Part shown: positions 23,296 through 32,200 of the stretch, in pieces
Layout of the letters: each line of letters starts with the position of its first letter
Position numbering within the stretch: the stretch's first letter is position 1
Source: Candidatus Omnitrophota bacterium
Lineage (GTDB): Bacteria > Omnitrophota > Gorgyraeia > Zapsychrales > Fredricksoniimonadaceae
Length of the DNA: 34,809 bases
Assembly (NCBI GenBank): GCA_015232565.1
Contig: JADFZK010000034.1
Span: 1 to 34,809, forward strand
Direction of reading: 5' to 3'
The notes under the pieces: generated by a model
Told to the model about the DNA's origin: nothing
Databases searched by the model: none
The model's input: only the letters and a program-made list of their open reading frames with translations
Made by a program: the position numbers and the translations under genes

Positions 23296-23621
23296 ATGCT
23301 TATATCCTACGCTCCTGATAATGACCCATCAAGAACTTTCTGAACAATTTTAATAAGAGTTTTTTCGCAAACCTTCTAAAAAGAGCCGTCCTTCGGCAGT
23401 TCTTTTAGACCCTGAAACCTTTCTATGACAGCACTTTAGAGCAAGAAAACGTTTCCTGACCCAAGACAAGTATACCATGTAAACGGCCAGATGCAAATTT
23501 AGCAGGCAACTTTTTTCCGAAATTTTCTTTTAATCATATTTATCGATGTATAATCGAGTTATAAGCGAGCATTAAGAGCATCTTGTTCATTACAGACCTT
23601 GAGCGAAACACAGGGATAATT
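23296..23621. other. Divergent intergenic region between the PilZ pair and the CvpA-like operon
   Basis: About 325 bp without a gene. It contains a bulged hairpin (GCCG/CGGC core, 23375-23408, with paired CTAAAA/TTTTAG ends) and, at 23549-23554, TATAAT as the -10 of a plus-strand promoter whose -35 is weak. No further gene or RNA was recognised. Confidence 0.5.
23549..23554 (+). promoter_or_regulatory. -10 element for the small membrane protein/CvpA-like operon
   Basis: A perfect TATAAT about 68 bp before the ATG at 23622. The region 17 bp upstream (T-C-T-T-T-T) is a poor -35. Confidence 0.4.
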
Positions 23622-23813
23622 ATGGCTGAGAAAAGAAAGAATGAGAAATTATCGATCGAAGAATACCAGGCCCGCAAAGCCCTGCTGAGCAAAAAGCGCT
23701 TTAGGATCGAAGCCTACCCCTGGCCAGTGCTTTTGGCGCTGGGACTACCCTTTGCCACTTTCATCTTTCTTATCATTGTTTACTTCCTGCACATCAGAGG
23801 CGTGGCGGCTTGA
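23622..23813 (+). CDS. Small one-span membrane protein (63 aa)
   Basis: A 63-residue protein starting at the ATG at 23622, with AGGGAT eight bases upstream; an ATG at 23583 is open but lacks such a site. A charged N-terminal half (M-A-E-K-R-K-N-E-K-L-S-I-E-E-Y) precedes one membrane span (~36-57, W-P-V-L-L-A-L-G through I-V-Y-F-L). Its stop is one base before the CvpA-like start, so the two are coupled and may form a complex. No family recognised. Confidence 0.75.
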   Translation: MAEKRKNEKLSIEEYQARKALLSKKRFRIEAYPWPVLLALGLPFATFIFLIIVYFLHIRGVAA

Positions 23814-23814
23814 T

Positions 23815-24567
23815 ATGGCTATAACCGACCTCGCGATATTTATCTTTCTGGCGATCCTGGTCTTTAGCGGCGCCCGTCAGGGTTTTGCCCGCTCGGTGGT
23901 CCAACCGGTAGCGCTGATAATATCCTTCACTTCCTGCTGGACCATTTACCTGCAAACACATAATTTCAACGCGGCGCTGATGATCGGGATACTGGGGCCG
24001 TTCATCCTTTCCTGGCTGATGGACCTGGGGCTGAACTACTTGAAAAAGATCAACCCGGAGCAACAGCTCTCGACTATCAGCCGGTTGGGTGGAATATCTG
24101 TGGGGTTAATATGGGGCGGCGCCATGGTCTTCATTGCCGTGGCATTAATGAGCCTGCTGCCGTTCAAAGACCTGGAACTGGAGAACGTCGGTAAGGACTT
24201 TAACCGCTCAGTTTCCCGGGCCCTGATCCGGCCCGTACTGGTCAAACAGGGATTACTGCCCTCGTCTAAAGCCCAGGCACCCTGCCCGAGCGACCTGTGC
24301 AGTATGGACGCGTCTGCGGCGACCGCGCTGGCCGCCAGCCCCGACATCCAGGAGCTGACCAACGACCCCCTGGTCCAGAAACTGCTCAAAGACCCAGAAG
24401 CCATGGCCGCAATGAAGTCGCAGAATATCGGCAAGATATTGACCAACCCGGTGATCAATGAAATGAAATCCAACCCGCAGTTCATCCTTAAAATGATGCG
24501 CCTTTACCCCAAGGTCCAGGAGCAGATCAACGCATCGCGGGAACGCCAGAGCATTACGGCGGAGTAA
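23815..24567 (+). CDS. CvpA-like membrane protein with helical C-terminal extension
   Basis: A 250-residue protein. Residues 1-125 match the CvpA (colicin V production) layout: D-L-A-I-F-I-F-L-A-I-L-V-F-S-G-A-R-Q-G-F near the N-terminus and three to four membrane spans. The C-terminal half (~155-240) is soluble and helical with D-P/N-P motifs (T-N-D-P-L-V-Q-K-L-L-K-D-P-E-A-M, L-T-N-P-V-I-N-E-M), reminiscent of the STI1/DP domain of co-chaperones. The start (ATG at 23815) is one base after the stop of the small membrane protein; the open extension to 23752 would overlap it. CvpA proteins are tied to envelope integrity and biofilm, but no biochemical role is settled. Confidence 0.82.
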   Translation: MAITDLAIFIFLAILVFSGARQGFARSVVQPVALIISFTSCWTIYLQTHNFNAALMIGILGPFILSWLMDLGLNYLKKINPEQQLSTISRLGGISVGLIWGGAMVFIAVALMSLLPFKDLELENVGKDFNRSVSRALIRPVLVKQGLLPSSKAQAPCPSDLCSMDASAATALAASPDIQELTNDPLVQKLLKDPEAMAAMKSQNIGKILTNPVINEMKSNPQFILKMMRLYPKVQEQINASRERQSITAE

Positions 24568-24632
24568 CGATCCGCCCGCCCTTCCGGCTTAGTGCCAGCT
24601 TAGTGCTATTCAGGGCGCGTCCCATTTTCAGC

Positions 24633-26123
24633 TCATGCCCCAAGGCTTTGACGTCCCTTATCGGTCGTCAGGTATCTCTGCCGGGGACTCTTGGGCTTTT
24701 CCGGAATCGTCAGCGCAATCAATCCTTCATCCACAAGGGGAGATACATAATCTTTGAAAACATAAACGCGATTTCTCAAACCCAAATGCTCCATAATTTC
24801 TTTAAACGAGCGTGGTTCAACACAAAACTTGACTACAGCAGACTTGTGTGGTGCTTGTGTGGTGCTTGTGTGATACTTGTGTGGTTCTTGTGCAGTTGAC
24901 GATTTCCCGGGCTTGGTAAGGGGAAATATCACCTCGAACATATTAACCGGCTTGTCATCCTGAAATACTGGCTTGCCGTACCCCATGCTCATCCAGCCCT
25001 TGGTAATTTTCTCAATACCAGAACCCGAGCGGTCTGCCCAACCCAGCAAACGAAAGACCTTAGCGATAACCGGATTTCGCGGCTCGGTCAAATGCTGTTC
25101 AATACGATCAATCGAGAATCTCAAACACCCGGCATTGCGAAAAAGGATTCGGTCGTCATAACATTTCACCACCGCGCCCTTCGCGTCAAAAAAATCCATA
25201 TGCATCAAAAGATTAACCAAAGCCTCGCGCGCGGCCTGTACTGACGGCGGATCATCATTGCGAGTGTATCCGTCTGCTTTCAAAGCAAACGGCACGGGGA
25301 TGCGCTTTCTTAACCTGTCGTAAATTTGCACATACGTCTGAATAATGCCCTGCTCCGAACTGTACCGTTCGACCCAACGCGTCTGGACATCCTCACCATG
25401 CTTGGCCGGTATAACCAAGAAATCAATAAAATAAGACGGGAACTGGTTCAATATCCTGAGCTCCTTGCCAAACAGCAAAAGCCCAGCCGCAGTCAGGCAA
25501 TGCTTTTTCTTCTTGGTCCCATCAATCGCCTGCAGTCCAAGAAGCATTTCAATTTTTCCACAACGGGTAAACGGATGGTCCGGGTGTTCCAATTTCAGAA
25601 TATTCCTGAACATCTCAATGGCTTCGTTGTCCAGGTCTTCGATATCAAAATCCTCCAGCCGCATGCTGTCGCTGGTTTTCTCGCTGGCCTCACGCAACAT
25701 ACGCTCAACTTCGGATCTGGACGCCTTCTGCGTGCTGGCCGCCAAGCGCACGAATGTATTCCGAATGTCCCCGCCAAAGTAAACCGGCTTGGCCTGGCGC
25801 GGCATTTCTTCAATGCGGAACACCAAAACCACCTTGCCGTCAATGCGATGAATGTCTCCTTTGGAGGACAGCGGAATATTAAACTTCTCGCCGCGCAGAA
25901 GCGAAATAAAGTCATTCTGAATCTTATCGGGATTCTCGACACCGCCAATGACAAACTTTCCACTGGTTTCTTTTACACCAAACACAACATAACCACCGAT
26001 GGTGTTGGCAAACGCCGAGATCGTCTTGGCAATGTCGTCAGGAAGCGCCACACGGGCTTCCTTGGCTTCAAAATCATCCCATTCAATTCCGGATAAGCGC
26101 TTTAACAACTGATCTTTGTTCAT
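24633..26123 (-). CDS. AlbA_2 (Schlafen-like) domain plus GHKL-type ATPase and winged-helix protein
   Basis: A 496-residue protein of the group often annotated as ATP-binding protein or transcriptional regulator. Residues ~13-130 are an AlbA_2 domain (F-E-A-K-E-A-R, I-S-A-F-A-N-T-I-G-G-Y-V-V-F-G-V). Residues ~290-390 resemble HATPase_c_4 (R-E-A-L-V-N-L-L-M-H-M-D-F-F; the usual H-R-D-Y reads H-M-D-F here; later N-P-V-I-A-K-V-F and G-W-A-D-R-S-G-S-G-I). The last ~65 residues look like a winged helix (P-R-S-F-K-E-I-M-E-H-L-G). The linker at ~408-427 (T-Q-A-P-H-K and similar) comes from an 11-bp tandem repeat. GAGGG lies about 9 bases before the ATG. Related proteins occur in defence islands and as stress regulators; its role here is open. 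Confidence 0.87.
   Translation of the reverse strand: MNKDQLLKRLSGIEWDDFEAKEARVALPDDIAKTISAFANTIGGYVVFGVKETSGKFVIGGVENPDKIQNDFISLLRGEKFNIPLSSKGDIHRIDGKVVLVFRIEEMPRQAKPVYFGGDIRNTFVRLAASTQKASRSEVERMLREASEKTSDSMRLEDFDIEDLDNEAIEMFRNILKLEHPDHPFTRCGKIEMLLGLQAIDGTKKKKHCLTAAGLLLFGKELRILNQFPSYFIDFLVIPAKHGEDVQTRWVERYSSEQGIIQTYVQIYDRLRKRIPVPFALKADGYTRNDDPPSVQAAREALVNLLMHMDFFDAKGAVVKCYDDRILFRNAGCLRFSIDRIEQHLTEPRNPVIAKVFRLLGWADRSGSGIEKITKGWMSMGYGKPVFQDDKPVNMFEVIFPLTKPGKSSTAQEPHKYHTSTTQAPHKSAVVKFCVEPRSFKEIMEHLGLRNRVYVFKDYVSPLVDEGLIALTIPEKPKSPRQRYLTTDKGRQSLGA
24843..24897. repeat. 11-bp tandem repeat, five units, inside a coding region
   Basis: Five consecutive 11-bp units starting CTTGTG: two identical (CTTGTGTGGTG), then three with 2-4 changes. 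The period is not a multiple of three, so the units are read in rotating frames on the minus strand, and gain or loss of one unit would shift the frame of the downstream winged-helix part. Confidence 0.9.
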
Positions 26124-26155
26124 TAAGATATCCCTCTATTAAGCTCAACACCAAG

Positions 26156-26172
26156 AGCCCCGCTGCCGGGCT
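26156..26172. repeat. Short GC-rich inverted repeat in the leader of the AlbA_2 gene
   Basis: AGCCC (26156-26160) and GGGCT (26168-26172) can pair around a 7-nt loop, about 33-49 bp before the ATG at 26123. A TATAAT (minus strand, 26197-26202) just upstream could be the promoter -10, which would put this hairpin in the 5' leader. Confidence 0.3.
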
Positions 26173-26231
26173 TAGAAACTCATCAAAATATTAGTAATTA
26201 TAATAGCATAACCTGCGCCCGGCTATAAATA

Positions 26232-26246
26232 CTTCGCCGAACGAAG
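26232..26246 (-). terminator. Hairpin after the giant gene
   Basis: CTTCG (26232-26236) and CGAAG (26242-26246) pair around a 5-nt loop about 25 bp after the giant gene's stop; the minus strand continues T-A-T-T-T-A-T. A weak terminator, or an attenuator before the AlbA_2 gene. Confidence 0.35.
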
Positions 26247-26270
26247 GCTCAAATAATTTCTTTTCTCAAC

Positions 26271-29200
26271 CTAGCGAGCGACAGCCACTTTATCCGCGCT
26301 GTCGTTCAGTCCTAAGAACTTCTGCACGCTACTTACTGAATGTATATCAATGATGACTGGCGTGAAACCCCGGGCATTTCGTATCTGCTCCAGCAATGCC
26401 GGATCGATATTAAAGCGCATACCCTGTCCGTCACCGAGACCGCCCTGGACCATCATTTCCATATTTTCAGGATTAAAGTCAATACCACCCGGGTTCTGCG
26501 CACTATCTGTGCCAGAGGATTGCCCATTGATTATAAAACGGCCAACGCGAACCTCTACCCCTTCCAAACGCCCTGTCTTCAGAAAGTCCGAGTATTGCTT
26601 TTCGGTCATAACAGCAGAAACACGATCCCCGGTTCCTGATCTTAATATCTCAAACTTAAATCGTCCGCGGTCCCCAAACCCGGTCTTCTTAACCTCACCT
26701 TTACAGCCAGATTCTGATGAAGTCACATTGCTTTTGCCAATAACAAGTTCAGTCCCCAAAGATTTCCAGTATTTATAAAACACCTGCGGCTCAAAATCCC
26801 ATGGTATCCTCTGCTCAACTGTCTCGACATAACTGGCGCGAATATCCTCCAACATCGGTCTGGCATGTACCGGCGCATCGATGTCTTTTCGCTTGGAGAA
26901 TTTTTGAGGAAGCCCCTCGTAATTCATCATTTTCGTCGGATCCCTAAGCGCTTCCCTCTCCTCGTCCGTCAGCGTCGCTAAGAAATGATCCGTCATATTA
27001 ACAGCAAAGGCTCTAACTCTGGAATCAGAAATACTCAAATAATCCGCATAAGGGCGCTGGCCGAGCAACTCTTGCTGCATAACCCTGCGCGTTAATTCAG
27101 TAATAATTAGATCCCGTTGGATTATCTGACGATAATTTACGAAAACGTACTCATCTTTACTATGCAATAACCCAAGGACATAATCATCCTGCTTAGTGTG
27201 AGAAACAGGCGGCAAATGGAAGTATTCCATGGCAAGCTTGATGTGAAGAAATGTATTAAGAGCTTTTTGAAAATCCTGCCTATTCTCTTCATTCCAATTA
27301 TTATCACGAGACAGGCTTTCCATAATTTCTTCTGGCAAGATAGCCGAGAATTCGGAAATAACACCTTCCTTGGCATTGTCTCCCTGACGTGCGTAAATCG
27401 TCTGTTTTGGGATATCTATTTCGGCTGGCAGCGACTTGGCTGGCACATCAGTTTGTACTTCTTTCGGCGGTGCCAACATTTCATTAACAGCGTCCATATT
27501 ACGAAGAAGTTCTTCGCTCATTGCTTTAGCCGACCGATTTTTCTGAAGCCAGGCACCCGGCTTTTTCGCAAAGTCCATCAGTTTTTCGGCCGTTCGTCTT
27601 GCCATATCTTGTGCTTCTTGCTGATATGCTTTTAAAAGAACCTGTGATTGACTGCGAAAGACTTGCCAATATTGTTCCTTGCTCAAGCCAAGCTCTCCCT
27701 CAAAAACCTCCAAAGTCTTCAGCCCCTGCCACACCGTGGTCGGAAAAAGCCAGCTTGAAGTAGTTAAAGTCTTAACAACCGTCGTGAAAAGAGCCGCTTG
27801 GCCAATACGAACCTGTCCGATAACCCGCGAAATCGCCAAGAGTGTTTGCTGGATATCAAGCTTCTTATCGAAGATCGCTCTTATGGCTGTAACCTTATCA
27901 TCACGTAAATCGGCCAATAACTGTGCTGAACCATCCTGTGCGCTGGCCCCCTCTCCCAAAAGTATCCCTTCTACACCACGCCAAACCTCATCCGCATCCT
28001 CAAGAATCGCACCTTTAAGAAATTGTTTTACTCCCTCACGCTCTTGAGCAGACTTCAGTTCAAAAATCAAACCGAAATCAATAGGGAAAATTTTATCCCC
28101 AATAAGAACATTGCGTTTATGGAAATCCGCATGCCCCTTACCATCGACAAAAAGCATATAGAGGAGCATCCGTCTCAAACGCTCTATAATATCGCCATCC
28201 ACCCCGAGCAAACGAGAAAACTTATCAGCCGCCCGACCGGGTGCCAACTCCTGAATGATAACGTCAGTCTTATCACCGACATAGATCTTTGGAACATGCA
28301 GAGATAATTTTGAATTAGCAGGAGGGAAATTCTGTTCGAAGCGAGCAACAACCTCTTCGATGATCGCACCATTCCTGGCTTCATTGCGAAGATCTGCTTC
28401 TGTGTCGATCCAATCCCTGGCGTCAGTTTCAATATAACTGTATTCCACACCGCACTCCTGGAGAGCCTTATGCAAAGCCTGTAAATCTTGCGCAAGCAAG
28501 CGCTTAATATTAGGGCGGATGACCTTAAATACAACTTTTTTCCACTCACCATTGATTCTCAATTCTCCCTCGAAAACAACCCCTATAGACGCCGCGCCTT
28601 TCATGTCACCAATGCGAACGTCACCCAGACTAATGCCAGACCTGGCCAGAATATCGACCAAGACCATCTTGTCGATGCCGCCAGCTTCGGATTTAAGTGA
28701 GCCAAGGTCATTGCGAACCTCTGAACTGCTGATCAATGTGTAATTTTCCGAGAGGACTTGTCCAATTTTGATACCGATCGGCCCCATCGCCTTCAACATC
28801 TCACCAAGTCGCTGGCCTTCTCTCATATTCTTGACATAGCGAAATTCCGTGAGAAGACTCAGCACAATTTCGGTTCGGCGGGCAGGCGGATATTCTTTAA
28901 GTGCCACTATAAATATCTGCTTGATCTTATCATATTCCTTTTGTGTGAAACTTTGCCGTCCGCTCGCCAGTTCACTCTCACTTCTAGGCGGAAAGAACTG
29001 TTCAAAGAGCCGTAAATACAGCTGGTCTGACACCACGGTTCCCCCGGTTTCCCGCGTTGAGAAAATCCCGTTCTCACCTAAAAAGAGCCGCTCGAGAAGT
29101 TTTCGCCTTAATGTCACCGGTAGAATCTGCACATGTTCTGGCATATGCTCAAAGAGAAATCCCTTCAAATTATGAATCGCTTGTAAACTGGCTGGCTGAG

Positions 29201-32200
29201 GATAAGTGTCTGGATCAAGCAGCCATAATAAGAAATCAACGCGACTTTCCCGACCAATTGCCGTCGCTACAGACATAATAAGATCTTCAAATGCATTGAC
29301 CTTGGTCATTTCCGGGTGATATCGCATTCCCTCTTGATCGCTCAGCAAACGGCGAACCTGCTCCACTTTCTCAAATGACACGAAACCTTCGCCCAACCTG
29401 TGATGATTAAGGATCGCCTGCAATTCACTATCGCGTTCTGATGAAGCCAACGGGAAGAATTCCTGCACAGCCTTGAGTTCATTCTCAAAAGAAGCTTCGG
29501 GATTAAGTTCTCGATAGATCTTTATCGCTGTAGCACCCATTCGCAACTGCTTCTGAGGTTCCCAGACAAGATTGATCGCTCGGCGATAAAAACGCAATGC
29601 TTCCCTGGCCCTTCGCTCACTCAATCCCAATGGTATCGAATTACCATTTACATCCTTTGCTGTTAGTTTCTCCCACTGCAAAGGTGTCAATATAGCCGCA
29701 ATGCGGAACGAGCGATAATCACCAAGCGGAATACCCTCCTTCATTAGCCACGCCTTGTAAGCAATCGGGAAATCCATTGGTGGAACCAAATCACGCTCCC
29801 ATGTGTCCAGAAACCCATCGCGGAACAATGACCCCTCAGAAAGAAACCCTAAAAGAGCATTAAGCCTGTCCTCGATAGGGCGAGATGACCGCAAAAGTGT
29901 CTTCCCATCCTTGTCATATTCCATAAGAAGCTGCCCGCGTGGGCCCGAAATATCAAAATTTCTGACGAGCGCCTCTAAATAATCCCGTTCTTTCCTGGAA
30001 TCCTTATCTTCTTTAGTCTCTATCTTGATCTCATTCATCCAACTCACATACATTCCAAAAAGTTGTCTCCCATAACGAGATGCCTGAAAAATATTCTTTG
30101 CTACTTTATCCGTAAAATCTGAATGGCCAATAAGCCCACAACGATTAACCGTCTCGAGAAAAGCGATCAGACGACCCTTTCCTAGCACATTCCATGAGAA
30201 AAAACTTTCCAGCATCCTGGCTACGGTTTCTTCATAATCCAGGCTAATCTCTTCGGTAGTATCAACACTCCCGTCCTCTCTTCGCGCAACTTCAATACAT
30301 GCCTTTACAAGTCCAGCTTTCATATCCGAGGAGACTTTGTCCCTGTTACTCTGCACAGTTTCAAGAGACCGGACCAAGATCAAACTATCAATCAGGTTTT
30401 GTCCCTGCTTGGCTGCGCCGCGCACAGAAACACGCCCAGACGGAAATTTGTCTGACTCATTATTATCACGCTGAACTTGAGATAGACTATGAAGTTGATC
30501 AAGGTTAAAATCAAAAAGACGCCGAAACACAGCCGTATCCAACTGCCCAATCTCTGCTAGCATAACTTTATTGCCTAAGACTCCCCCATGCAGTACGGTA
30601 TCCGGCAACTTCAAAGTTTCAACCTTTCCGGTCGTCCTCACACGGTTAACCGCCGCAACGACCGATCCCTTTTCTTCGACAAGCCCCTCTGCTGTCTCAA
30701 GAGATACTGATTCTCTATGTTGAACGACAAAGTCCATTTGCCAATGAGGAGCGATTCGGGAAAGGATTTCAAAGGCCGTGTCCGTATTTACACTCCGCTT
30801 AGCCAGATCCTCTAGCTGTTGACGGCTAGCCCCTTCAAGAGCAACACCCGACTCAACCTGCATCTGGTCCCTTATCTCTGCAAGACGTAACCCAACATAT
30901 CCTTTAATTATATTCTCCGGCAGATACCACCCATGCCCGGGCTTATTGTCCATCACCCATTCGCAAAGCTCTTTTAGCCTTCTCCTGGAATCCCGGTCCA
31001 TCGAGTAAAGTAACGCCGGCTGATCCCCGGCCTGAAACCACTGCCCGTCACCATCATGATCAAAAAACTGATTCAGATATCTCATAAATATTTCATGAAC
31101 ATCCACTGGATGCGAAAAGATCCGATTCAGCATCTCAAACATACGCTGTGGATCAATGCGCTTAACGAGAAAATTCTTCCGGTACTCGTCGCCCTCTCCC
31201 ACACCAGGCTCAACATGAACATTCGACAGCGCATCGTTAAGAATTTCTTTCCGAAATAGGAGAGTGTAAGACCGCAGCTCATTTTCAATAGATGAAAGAC
31301 AGGCCGGCCAGTCATCACTGCTCGTCAGCACCCCCTGAAGAACGTCAAACATCTTTTTTGTTTGTTCGATATCTTCTCGACGGCTCTTCGGCATGAGAGT
31401 CCCATAGTTTTCTTCCAATAAAAGCCTGTTCAGCCAAGCCACATCATCGGCATCAACATCTTTGCCTTCTTCCAAACGGGAAATAACACCAGCCATTTCC
31501 GGTGTTCGCTTCTGCATAGTCTTTTCCCTGAACAAATCCCTATTCCTTAAAAGTTTATAAAGATTTTGTTCCGGGACCTGGATCCCGTCACGCTCTAGTA
31601 CAGACACCAGGTCTTCCCACCGCAGGGAAGCTTCCCGAAATTGAACCCAAAGAGAAACAGTATGGTTAACAAGACTACCTCTTGCCGGGAGATCAATCGA
31701 AAATCTGCTAACGTTGCCATTTAGCGCTCTAAATTTCTCCAGGATGCGACCGTGACGGTCGATGTAACCCTTGGCAATCAACTCCCTTAACGGATCTTTA
31801 ACAAATAGTCCTGCCTTATTAAACATCTCGAATGTTGCGACCCGGTCGATCATCTTCTCGAGTCTATTGATCGCTGGCTTTGTTTTACCGGCAAGCTCTT
31901 CTGCAACGCGATCTTCAGGTATCCCTTGAAACTGAGCCCCTATTTGAGGTGAACCATACTCCCTCATAAAGATCGAGTTAAAGAATGATCCTCCCCTAGC
32001 CCTAAGCAGCCTCAGGAAACGAGGATCGACTCCATCATAAAGCTTGGAATTCCTACTATCATTGTATCTATTTTCTGCGTTCTCAATCAACACGCTCTCA
32101 GAAAATATGATTTTGAACACTGCTCTCGACAGCCACTTGAATCCATTGTTCAGAACATCCGCCGGAATTTCCTGTCCTGTTGAATCTTGCATAATGGGGT

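Noticed and set aside
23375-23408. Bulged hairpin between the PilZ pair and the CvpA-like operon as a riboswitch
   Set aside because: It is a single hairpin without recognisable conserved aptamer bases, and its place relative to either transcript start is uncertain.
24585-24614. Direct repeat of CTTAGTGC after the CvpA-like gene as a possible att site
   Set aside because: Only two short copies 11 bp apart, no integrase or tRNA nearby.
25326-26096. A 256-codon open frame opposite the AlbA_2 gene
   Set aside because: Shadow of a clear domain protein, without signal, motif or ribosome site.
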